Below, piece by piece: positions 1 through 9,700 of a stretch of 64,000 nt of DNA. Below the pieces are notes generated by a model. The model searched no databases, was not told the DNA's origin, and was given only the letters and a program-made list of their open reading frames with translations. Position 1 is the first letter of the stretch. Every line of letters begins with the position of its first letter. The DNA comes from a virus: IMG/VR virus record IMGVR_UViG_3300042397_001782, positions 1-64,000 of that record, one strand, 5' to 3'. A program made the position numbers and the translations under genes.

Positions 1-2580
1 GGATTATTAAACCATAAAAATCCAAATTTATATGAAGATTTTTTTGCATATTATGCTACTATACCTAAAGAAATAAAATATAAACATTCTATAAAAGAAT
101 TGTATGATAGTTTTAAAAATATACTACTAGGTAATAAATCTACAAAAGCTATAGAGTATTTAAATGGAGGAGAAATAAATCAATATGAAGATGGAGGAAT
201 TATTGATACCATAAAAGAGTTTTTTACAGAAAAAACTAATAAACCAGCACCTAAATCTGCTCCTGCAAAAAGCAGTCCTAAAACATTTAAAATTGAAGAT
301 AAAAGAAAAGTTTTAGCTACAAGTGGGCAGCCAATAAGACCAAATGTTGACATAACGTCTGGAGAATATGATTTAGATGTTTTAAAAGGAATAATAGAGT
401 CTGCTAAAAGAAAAAAATTACCAATAGAAGATGTTAAAAATTTAGCAGCAATAGCTTTTCAAGAAACTAAGTTTGGAAAAACAGATGAAAATCTTGGTCA
501 TGTATCAGAGAACTTTGAATCCAGAAGTGATTTAGAAGCATTAACTAATGCTTATATAACTAAAATGAAGGAAGCAGATAGGTTAGGTATAAAAGATGAA
601 GCAAAGAGATTGCAAGTATACAATGGTCTAAAGCTAATAACTCCAGACACAGAAAAAGATTATCATGGATTTAAAATGAAAAAAATTTATGGGGTTCCTG
701 TACCAAAGGAAGGAATAAATATGAAAAAAAATCCTTTGTATGGAAAACAAATAATGGATTTAAGGGATAATGTATTAAATCAAAATCCAGAGTATGTAAA
801 TTATTTAAATACTATGTATAACTCTAAAGACCCTGTACCTGTTTATAGTGATGTAGAGTTAAAATCTTTGGGACCACCTCCACTTTTGGGAAAATTTGCT
901 TATGGCGGAAAAATAAATAATGATATGAAGAAAAAACTTAAAAAGTATCCTGCTGGAGGCTACCTTGACTATCAAGAAGGGTATAAAGGCTTTGGAGTAG
1001 GTCCTCAACTATATCAAGATAATAGTTATTTTAGATCTATTATGCCTGATACTATTGAAAACATGGAAGAGCAGATTAACCAGCCAAGTGTATTCTCTGG
1101 TATTAACGATATATTAGGCGGTATAGACCAAATAGCTAGTAAAGGTATTGGATTAGCGGGTAATTTTATGAAATCTAAAATGCCTGGAGGAAATAATGTA
1201 ATGCCTGATATAAGTAATTGGCAATCACCTCTTAGTGGGGGAAAAACAGATGAACAATTAAATTTTGAAAATGACCAAGCTTTAAAAAATGCAGGATTAT
1301 TTAATTCTTTCTATCCACAAAAACTTCCTACTATGGGACCGTCAATGGATTCTTCTATGTGGAAAGGAGTTCCTTTTAAGAAAAATGGAGGCTATTTAAG
1401 ACAATACCAAAATGGAGGTAATATGGATATGTTACCTGTAGGGTCTCCTGAATATATTCATAAAAGTAATGTATTTCACGAAAACTATAATCCAGTTCCT
1501 AGAGTACATTTTACTGACGATACTACTCCTTATGATATGGGAGTTAATCTAAATGATTTAGTGAACATGAATGGGGGTAGAATAAATAAATATCAGAATG
1601 GAGGAAGTATGGATTTGCAGGGTTATTTTAATTATTTAACAAACCAAAATCAAAATAGGGTGCCTTCAAGAGCATTTAACGCTAATACTAACAGAGCTTC
1701 TTTAGGTGCATTAGAGGCTGCAAATGCAAATGATTTCTTAAATACAAAGGTAAGAAACGATAGACAAGCTTTTGAAGATGATAAAGTAGATTGGGGTTTT
1801 ATGGATTGGTCTAAAGATATAGTTGCAGGAGGATTAGGTTTATTAAGTTCAGTGCCAGTTTTGGGAGATACTGTAAAAGATGTTGTAGGAGATTCATTCT
1901 TAACTAGAAGAGATGGTTATTCAGTAGGTAAAGGTGTTGGAAATGTAGGAATGGGTGCTGCAAAATTAGTTGCAGGTATACCTAAAGGAGATGTAAGTAT
2001 GATAATGGGAGGAATAGGAGACATAGGAGAAGGAGTTGGTAGTACAGTTGGTAATTTAAATGCTAAATCTGCTATGAGAGATTATAATAAATCAGGATAT
2101 GTTTCTGGGAAAAGATTAGCAAATGCGGCCACAGACTTTAATACAACTATGGGATTATCTAGTAAATTATACGGTATTGGATCATCCGCAGTAGGTTTAG
2201 CAAAAAACCCTAGTAATAAATCCTTAAATACTTTTTTAAGTAATCAAACCCCATTCAACCGTGCAAATAAAGGACAAAATGATTTGAACTTTTTATTGGG
2301 ACAATTTATGCCAGGTTTAAACGGAGGTGGAGGAGATGATGGTGGAGAAATGGCAATGGGAGGGTATTTAAATGATTACCAAGAAGGTGGAATGGTTTCA
2401 ATGCCAGAAGATTTCGAGATACCTAAATTCAAAAAAGGAGGCCTAACTCCAAAAAAAGCTAGAGAAATTTTACATGACAAATCAGTTCATGGAAACCCTT
2501 TAACTGATAAACAAAGAAAATATTTTGGTTACATATCATCACAAAAAAAATCTAGCGGTGGATGGCTAGATGAACTATAA
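1..2580 (+). CDS. Virion-type protein with lysozyme-like segment and Gly-Gly motifs (5' partial)
   Basis: The frame is open from base 1, so the N-terminus lies outside the window; 859 residues are visible. Visible residues about 130-270 (LAAIAFQETKFGK, then NLGHVSENF) resemble a lysozyme or transglycosylase fold, with the Glu of QETKFG as candidate catalytic acid; this is a pattern-based inference. The rest is low-complexity virion-like sequence with about five GG..YQ.GG motifs (NGGYLRQYQNGGNMDM, MAMGGYLNDYQEGGM) and glycine-rich amphipathic stretches near residues 630-720. The C-terminus carries KKGGLTPKKAREILHD and PLTDKQRKYFGYI, a tract I have seen in other phage virion proteins. It heads a tight + strand block of large proteins, which fits an internal or injected protein that opens peptidoglycan. 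Confidence 0.6.
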   Translation, partial: GLLNHKNPNLYEDFFAYYATIPKEIKYKHSIKELYDSFKNILLGNKSTKAIEYLNGGEINQYEDGGIIDTIKEFFTEKTNKPAPKSAPAKSSPKTFKIEDKRKVLATSGQPIRPNVDITSGEYDLDVLKGIIESAKRKKLPIEDVKNLAAIAFQETKFGKTDENLGHVSENFESRSDLEALTNAYITKMKEADRLGIKDEAKRLQVYNGLKLITPDTEKDYHGFKMKKIYGVPVPKEGINMKKNPLYGKQIMDLRDNVLNQNPEYVNYLNTMYNSKDPVPVYSDVELKSLGPPPLLGKFAYGGKINNDMKKKLKKYPAGGYLDYQEGYKGFGVGPQLYQDNSYFRSIMPDTIENMEEQINQPSVFSGINDILGGIDQIASKGIGLAGNFMKSKMPGGNNVMPDISNWQSPLSGGKTDEQLNFENDQALKNAGLFNSFYPQKLPTMGPSMDSSMWKGVPFKKNGGYLRQYQNGGNMDMLPVGSPEYIHKSNVFHENYNPVPRVHFTDDTTPYDMGVNLNDLVNMNGGRINKYQNGGSMDLQGYFNYLTNQNQNRVPSRAFNANTNRASLGALEAANANDFLNTKVRNDRQAFEDDKVDWGFMDWSKDIVAGGLGLLSSVPVLGDTVKDVVGDSFLTRRDGYSVGKGVGNVGMGAAKLVAGIPKGDVSMIMGGIGDIGEGVGSTVGNLNAKSAMRDYNKSGYVSGKRLANAATDFNTTMGLSSKLYGIGSSAVGLAKNPSNKSLNTFLSNQTPFNRANKGQNDLNFLLGQFMPGLNGGGGDDGGEMAMGGYLNDYQEGGMVSMPEDFEIPKFKKGGLTPKKAREILHDKSVHGNPLTDKQRKYFGYISSQKKSSGGWLDEL

Positions 2581-2590
2581 AAAAATTAAT

Positions 2591-5311
2591 ATGAAAGAAT
2601 TACTTTTAAAAATAGCAGGAGTTAAAACGGAAGAGGCCTTTTACAAGAAGTTTCCTGACCAAAAAAGCTTTTTCAAGGCTCACCCTGAAGCAAAAGAAAT
2701 TATTGCTCAATACCAACAACAAGAAATGATGGACAATGCTCCAGAAAATTCTCAAGAGCAAATGATGGGTACCGAAGAAGAAATGGTAGAACAAATGGCA
2801 ATGGGAGGAATGATTAAGAGAAAAGATGGCTCTTACTCTAAACCAGGACTTTGGGACAACATCCGTAAGAACAAAGGTTCTGGTAAAAACCCTACAAAAC
2901 AAATGTTAGAGCAAGCTAAAAAAATCCAAGCAGAAGAAATGATGTATGGAGGAATGGTTGACTCCTACTATAATGGAGGAGGAATAAACAACCCAGGATT
3001 TAAAGCTCTTCCTAAATCTGTGCAAAATAACATAATAGCTAATATGGCTATGGGCGGTGAAGTAGAGGAGTATGGAAATGGAGGATACACTGTAAGAAAA
3101 AGTAATGATAGAAAAGGTAAGACACACGTTGTTACTGGTCCTGATGGTACCAAAAAATACTTTGGTGACCCTAAACTTGGAGAAAGAAGCAAATCTAAGT
3201 ACGGTAAAGAAGCCTTTTATGCAAGACATAAGACTAACCTAAAAAACAATCCTTTCTTTAGAGCTTATGCTAGGTCTACTTGGGCTGATGGGGGAATCCT
3301 TCCTGAAGTAGAACAATTAATGTTAGCAGGTCAAAACCCTTATAATATGGGAGGATATGTAGAATATCCAACGTATTATCCTGGGGGAGGTATGGTAGCA
3401 GGACCTATGATGGGTTATGAAGAAGATGATTTTATGTATGCTATGGGAGGTAGAATGTACCAAGAAGGGGGTATGTTAAATAGCATGACACAGGGTATTC
3501 CTGTACAGACAGAAACTTTTGAAGGACAGGCAGAACAAGTCGCTCTTCCTGATGGAACAATTAAGTCAGTAGAAGCTACTACTGCACATGAAAATATGGG
3601 AGATGATACTGTTACAGATTTATTGCCTGGAGGTTCACATATTCAAAGTGCTCGTAATAAACTTACTCCTGACCAGTATGTACAATTGATGCAGATGTTT
3701 AAACCTGAAAGTGCAGAGCAAGATATTAAAAAACTAGCACAAGTATATCAGAGTAAATACGGAAAGAAAAACGGTAAAAAATTATCTCCTGCAGATATTT
3801 CTGAGTATGCTAAAAATAAATATCAAAATAAATCTACTCCTAACTCATTTGATACAGATAAATTAAAAGAAGGAAACAAAAAATCCTACTTAGACTTGAG
3901 TATACAAATGAATGATTTAATTAAATCAGGAAAAGAATTAGCAGAAGGAGCTATTATGGAAGAACAGATGATGGCTTATGGTGGAATGATTCCTAAGTAT
4001 CAGGGTGGTACAGGGTTTACAGGAGTAAATCCGATTGCGGATGAATACAAGGAATTAATAAAAGCAGGGTACTTAAAGTACGACCCTACTATTGGTAAGA
4101 TAAGAGCAAACTTGCCAAAAAATATGCCTTATAAAGAAAAAATTCGTTTAGGCCAGGCTATAGAGCAAATGGGTTTACAAAATATGAGACAAAGCAAAAC
4201 TCCTGGATATGATAATTTTTATGGGGGAAACACTCCTTATGATTATGCACGTTTTTTTGTAGAAAATACGAAAGAAACCCCTTATAATGATAATGTTACT
4301 GAAAAACAGGTAGTAAAAGATTATTTTGAGTTATTGGGAATCACTCCTTCAGAAGAAGATTTAAAAAATCCTGCTTCTTTGTTTAAAATACCAGGATTTG
4401 ACAAAGCTTACCAAGCGTATGTTAATCAAACCCCTGGTATGAGAGAATCTTATGGAGTACCAACTTTAGGGGATACTCCTAGTATATTAGGGATTCAACA
4501 ATGGAAAGCAAGACCGCTAAAAGCACAGGCAACACCTGTAGTTGAAGAAACTCCTGCACAAAAAGCAGAAAAACAGATGTTAAGTGCAAATACTCCAATA
4601 AGCCCTGCGGCAAGAGTTCCTATGCAGAATAGATTTAACTTTGGTTTACTTGAAGGTCAATTGGGCAGAGGACTAAGTGCTAACCAAGCTGCACTTGAAG
4701 CAGGTCTTTCACTAGACCCATTATATATAATGGAAACTCCTGATACTTATATCAGAAGCAGAAAGAATGAAATACCTGTAGGAAATATATTATATAATAT
4801 CGAAAGAGCTCAAAGAAACACTGCAAATGCTTTAGCAGGACAAACAGGAGATTGGAGTACATTAGCTAGTAATATTTCAAATGCAGGGGCTCAAGCTATG
4901 AATCAAGTGGGAGACACTTTGAGTAAGCTAAATCAGACAAATGTAGATCTATATAATGAAACCCAAGGACTTCAACAAGACTTATTAGGTAGTAATATGG
5001 GTGTAAGAAATCAGAATCTAACAAATATGCAAAATATGTTGAACTTTAAAAGGAACTTATTGGGGCAAAAAGCTGTTAAAGATTCAGAGATTTACTCAGA
5101 ATACGCTAAAAGTATGGGTGAAAACGCTCAGAAAGAGCAAAATCAAAAATTGGAAATGTTAAATATTATGGCCTCTAAACCAGATATGTTTAAAGGAGAA
5201 CAAGGACAAATGTTTGTAAATCAAATTTTAGGAAATACAGGAACTTATAATAATCCTCTTGCAGGAACTTTATTAGATAATATTTTATCGTTTAACAGAT
5301 ATAACAGATAA
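2591..5311 (+). CDS. Large virion-type protein with Gly-Gly/YQ motifs
   Basis: A 906-residue protein of unknown function. The start at 2591 (MKELLLKIAGVKTEEAFYKK) was chosen because the conserved-looking helix FPDQKSFFKAHPEAKEI follows it; an ATG at 2570, overlapping the previous stop, is possible. Visible parts: a lysine-rich tract at about 76-110 (DGSYSKPGLWDNIRKNKGSG), a basic segment at about 205-236 (GKEAFYARHKTNLKN), several MGG/YGG motifs like those in the preceding gene (MYQEGGM, MAYGGMIPKYQGGTGF), and a long helical C-terminal half rich in Gln, Asn and Met. Lysine-rich tracts of this kind occur in other phage virion proteins. It is probably an internal structural or ejected protein working with its neighbours. 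Confidence 0.55.
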   Translation: MKELLLKIAGVKTEEAFYKKFPDQKSFFKAHPEAKEIIAQYQQQEMMDNAPENSQEQMMGTEEEMVEQMAMGGMIKRKDGSYSKPGLWDNIRKNKGSGKNPTKQMLEQAKKIQAEEMMYGGMVDSYYNGGGINNPGFKALPKSVQNNIIANMAMGGEVEEYGNGGYTVRKSNDRKGKTHVVTGPDGTKKYFGDPKLGERSKSKYGKEAFYARHKTNLKNNPFFRAYARSTWADGGILPEVEQLMLAGQNPYNMGGYVEYPTYYPGGGMVAGPMMGYEEDDFMYAMGGRMYQEGGMLNSMTQGIPVQTETFEGQAEQVALPDGTIKSVEATTAHENMGDDTVTDLLPGGSHIQSARNKLTPDQYVQLMQMFKPESAEQDIKKLAQVYQSKYGKKNGKKLSPADISEYAKNKYQNKSTPNSFDTDKLKEGNKKSYLDLSIQMNDLIKSGKELAEGAIMEEQMMAYGGMIPKYQGGTGFTGVNPIADEYKELIKAGYLKYDPTIGKIRANLPKNMPYKEKIRLGQAIEQMGLQNMRQSKTPGYDNFYGGNTPYDYARFFVENTKETPYNDNVTEKQVVKDYFELLGITPSEEDLKNPASLFKIPGFDKAYQAYVNQTPGMRESYGVPTLGDTPSILGIQQWKARPLKAQATPVVEETPAQKAEKQMLSANTPISPAARVPMQNRFNFGLLEGQLGRGLSANQAALEAGLSLDPLYIMETPDTYIRSRKNEIPVGNILYNIERAQRNTANALAGQTGDWSTLASNISNAGAQAMNQVGDTLSKLNQTNVDLYNETQGLQQDLLGSNMGVRNQNLTNMQNMLNFKRNLLGQKAVKDSEIYSEYAKSMGENAQKEQNQKLEMLNIMASKPDMFKGEQGQMFVNQILGNTGTYNNPLAGTLLDNILSFNRYNR

Positions 5312-5313
5312 TT

Positions 5314-6723
5314 ATGGCTAGACAAAGAAATCCATCAGGTGCATATTCCCCCTCTTCTGCGGGCATAGGACAGCAAATAATGTACACCCCCGAATGGGCG
5401 GATATAGATTTTGCTGATTTCCAAGGATTAAATATGAATCTTATAAATCAAAATGCTCAGTTTGCTCAAGAAGTGGCTAACAAGCGTTTAGACGAAGTGT
5501 TAAAACAAAGAAATGCAATTTTAGAAAAAGTAAAGTTACATAAAAGGTTTGATGATTTACAAGGTCAGTTGGACAATAAATTAGGCTCTATTATAGATAA
5601 TATGGGACAGCTTCAGCTATCTGATTCTGCAAACTTTACTTCATTAAACACTAGCTTAATAAAGGCTCAGAATGACCCTGTTTTACAATCAGCGGTTAAC
5701 GCATCCACAGACGCAATAGCTTACGAAAAAATGAAATTTGAAAAACCTGAGATTGCAGACCAACCTTGGAACAATGCAAATGAAGGAAATTATCAAAAAT
5801 TTTTAAGAGGGGAAACTAACGATTTTAGTTTTACCCCTATTTACAAAGAATACGATTTACAAACAAAAGCAGATGAGTTTGCTAAGGCGGTTCCCGCTGA
5901 CGTGCAAAATGCTATTGTTAAATATGGGGTTTATGGATTACAAGAGAAAGCTATAGAGGATAAATCAGCAGGAAGATTGTTAAAAGCTTTTAATGATTAT
6001 AAACAAGGATTAATGCAAGACCCTGAATTTATGTCTTGGGCTAAGAGAAGAGGGGCTTTCGAGGTAACAAGAGGAAGCTCTATTGATAATGTTATTAACA
6101 ATATTTTTAAATCTTCTGCTGCTAAATACGGTACAACTACTCCTACAGTAAAAGTGAGTATGCCTTCAGCGAACCCTGATATTAATGTAGGTATTAATCT
6201 TTCAGAGAATGCTAGAGCACAAGCTAGATTCGATGCTGAAAAAGATGCAGGATTCCCAAGTTTAACAGGTAAGAGTAAAGCTGAAAAAGAACCCGATAAT
6301 TTTATTGATTATGGGGATAATATTATTCAAAAAAGAGGAAAACCCCTAAAGGAAGAGCAAATCAAAGCAGCTTTGAGTAGTGCTACAAAAATATTTAAGG
6401 GATCTACAAATAAAAATGGAGAATTTGTACCTTATGATGCGGTAAATAACCCCATAAAATATTATGTAAAAGATAATGCGGGTAAACTCGTAGCTGCTCC
6501 TCCAGAAATTGTAGGTCCTCCAGGTACGAACGTAAATCCATTTTTACCTACGGGTAAATTTGAGGAATCTGATAAGGGAGTACTTATTGAATATGGCAAT
6601 GGTTCTATAAAAAAATGGAGACAAGTATCTAAACCAGATTTTGAAAAAGCTATAGGTGCTTCTGAGTATTCAGCGGATGGTACTACAACTAATGATACAC
6701 AAAAAATAAATATAGGTTTATAA
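5314..6723 (+). CDS. Unknown virion-block protein
   Basis: A 469-residue protein starting 2 bases after the preceding stop. I do not recognise a family. The N-terminal 30 residues are low complexity (RQRNPSGAYSPSSAGIGQ). Residues about 40-170 are strongly helical and charged (QEVANKRLDEVLKQRNAILE), consistent with a coiled coil, and the C-terminal third is mixed beta and loop. There is no signal peptide or membrane segment. Position within an uninterrupted block of virion-type genes, with near-zero spacing on both sides, suggests a structural or internal virion protein made in stoichiometry with them. Confidence 0.5.
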   Translation: MARQRNPSGAYSPSSAGIGQQIMYTPEWADIDFADFQGLNMNLINQNAQFAQEVANKRLDEVLKQRNAILEKVKLHKRFDDLQGQLDNKLGSIIDNMGQLQLSDSANFTSLNTSLIKAQNDPVLQSAVNASTDAIAYEKMKFEKPEIADQPWNNANEGNYQKFLRGETNDFSFTPIYKEYDLQTKADEFAKAVPADVQNAIVKYGVYGLQEKAIEDKSAGRLLKAFNDYKQGLMQDPEFMSWAKRRGAFEVTRGSSIDNVINNIFKSSAAKYGTTTPTVKVSMPSANPDINVGINLSENARAQARFDAEKDAGFPSLTGKSKAEKEPDNFIDYGDNIIQKRGKPLKEEQIKAALSSATKIFKGSTNKNGEFVPYDAVNNPIKYYVKDNAGKLVAAPPEIVGPPGTNVNPFLPTGKFEESDKGVLIEYGNGSIKKWRQVSKPDFEKAIGASEYSADGTTTNDTQKINIGL

Positions 6724-6724
6724 A

Positions 6725-9700
6725 ATGGGAAATTTAAAATTATTATATGATAAATTAAACAAAGCAAATGTTCAAGTACCAGATTATAATACTTTTGAAC
6801 AAAAGTATGGTAATGATAAGGGACTTGAAATATTACATTCAAAATTAAATAATGCCAATATATTGGTACCAAATATTGCGGAATTTAAATCTAAATACTC
6901 TAATACTTTAACAAATCAACAAACTCCTATACAACAAACCACGGTAACTCCTAAGAAAGAAGAGCCAGGTTTTTTTGAAGGAGTTAAAACTTTCTTGTTT
7001 GGAGATGAGGAAAAAAAACCTAAAGTAGAACTTATTAGTGAAAAGTTTGAAGAGCCGAATTTAAACCCTGAAACTCCCTATCCTTTCACTAAAACAACTC
7101 CTATAACTGTACTAGATAAAGAATATGCCCAAAAAATAAAAGCAGTAGAGGATAAGTATAATAAGTTACAGGAAGACCCTAGTAATTACGCTGCCTATAT
7201 TCCGAGTAGATTTGCTATTTTTGGGGCGGAACCATTAGTAAAAACATATAAAGTGGATTATACTAGACAAAAAGAACAAGAGATTTTAAATTTAAATGCA
7301 GAAAAACTTAGAAGAGAGGGTAGGAATTTAACTCCTATAGAACAAGAGCAAGATATTATAAATTATAAAAATAAAATTCAAGCAAATAAAACAACGATTG
7401 AAACCAGAGCTAAGGAGAAAAAGAGTTATTTAGCTGAATTAAGTAAAGAAGATAAAACTGATAGTCCTAATTTTATTTCAAGCTGGAAGAAAGTAATAAA
7501 CACAGTTAAAAATACATGGGATTATAATACAAAAGTAGATGACGATATTTCAAAAGCAGAGACCCTTAAAAATGTGAATCAAAAGTTTTTGGATTATGTA
7601 GAAAAAGGAGTTAATCCTTTTAAAAATGCACCTTATAATGACGCAGAAGCAATGAAAAAAGCGGGTTCATATATTGACCCATCTATAGAATCTGGGTCTA
7701 AAAAAGCCAGAGAAAAAATAGGGGAAATTACCACAAAATGGTTCCCGACAGCGGAAATAAAAGAAGATGATAAAAAATGGGGTACGCTTGATTATTTGAC
7801 GGTTATATGGAATCCTTTGATAGCTTTAGCCGCAAAAAAGATAAAGACAGAAAAGTTTACAAACCTAACTGCAGAACAATTAGAAAGAGAAGCTATAGAG
7901 AAAGCATATAACCTGGCTGCTAACAACTTAGATAATAGTCTAACTCCGTTATATGATAAAATACAGTCTGAAATTGGTATACCTAAGTCGGAAGTAATCG
8001 GAAAAATAGACACATATTTGACTGCAAAAAAGCAGGTGGAAGAAGGTGCCTACCCAAATATAGGTAAGTTATCAGAAAATGATATAAAACTATTTAATAA
8101 TCCTGATTTTCAGAATATAGCAGATACTTATAGTAAATCTGCTATTACTCCAATACGGGAGGGTAAATGGAGATTGTTATCTTTGGCTAACGTAGATCTT
8201 TATAATCAAGAAAAAGCCAATGCTTTTGGGACCCTAAATAAAGTAGAAAATATAGGAAGAAAAGAAGCAATCCGCACAGCTATATTAGATAAAAATGTAG
8301 AAGAACAGGGTGTTTTATCTAAAGCAGGGTTTGATAAAGCGTTGTATAATACTGCTTGGACTGCATTAAAAGCGGGGGATTTTACCGCAAACCAAACAGC
8401 GGCTGCCGCTCAAATAGCTACTCAATTAGCCACAGCCCCTTTTAGAGGAGGGGAGGCTTATACTCCTGAGTGGACTGAAAATATTATAAATAATACTGAT
8501 TTATTTGATAATTTAACTCAGCAAGATAGTCACTTTAAACTATCTATATTTAAAGACGATAAATATATTGACAGAACATTGCCTACGGGAGATATAGTAA
8601 AGGTTCAATATACTCCTGAAGGTGATATATTAAATGCTTTTGGTGGGGGTATGGAATATACAATCAATAATCCAGAAGTAATGAAATGGCTTGCAAATGA
8701 TTTTGAGACAAACAAAGACGAAATATTGGCAAACGGTAAATCTTTGTGGGAAACTGATGGTGGAAAAGCAGTATTTTTAGAGAATGTTTGGAATAGTATG
8801 GCTCCAGAAATAGTGGAGGAAATGCCATCTTTGTTAGTAGGAGCAGGAGCAGGTAAAATTGCAGGAGCATTAATAAAAGGAGCGTCTAAGGAGAGAAGAT
8901 TAAGGTTAGCTAAAGGAGCTGAGTTTATGATTAATGTTGGCACTAACATGACAGAGCAATATCCTTCCATATACAAGAAATATCAAGAAGCTGCACAGGA
9001 CAAAGACAATCCTTTTCCTGCATTAGCTACTTCTGGTGCTTTGGCATTAGGAACATTGCTCACATCTACCTTACAAAGTAAAGCAATAGGATTAACAGGG
9101 AATGATATAAATAAGGTGATAATGCCTGAAGCTATCGAAGCTACTGCTGAAGCAGTGAAAATCATTAACAAAGAATTTGCTAAAATTCCTAATATAACTT
9201 TAAGAGAAAAGTTAACTAATGCCGCTATTAACAAAGTAATGTTTCAGAATATTATGTCTTCATCGGGAAGATTCTTAAAAAGAACTGGAAGAGTGGGAGC
9301 AGAAGAAGCTACAGAAGAAGTTGTATTAGAGCCTCTTATTAATGTTGCAGCTAATTTTATTAATGAAAAAATAACAGGAGATAAAGCATATAACCAAGAA
9401 ACTTTAAAGGATTTGAATTTTTTAAATCCAGATGTGGCAATAACTTCTTTTTTAACAGGTGGTACATTATCTACAGGAATGGATTTAGTTAAATCTATGT
9501 CAACTAAAGGTCCTTTTTCCAAAGAAGATTATTTAAAAACAGCTTTTGAAAATGAAGCTACTTTTACTTCTATGGTGGATATTATGACTCAGAGTGGTAA
9601 TAATAAATTTTCTGAAGCAGACCAAGCAAAAATGATGACTGATTATAACGCATTAAAAGCCTCTTATAATGCAAGAAAATCAGAACTTGGAGTTAATGAT

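Noticed and set aside
2606-3229. - strand frames within the second virion gene
   Set aside because: They are shadows of the large + strand gene with skewed Phe and Ser content and no gene-like start context.
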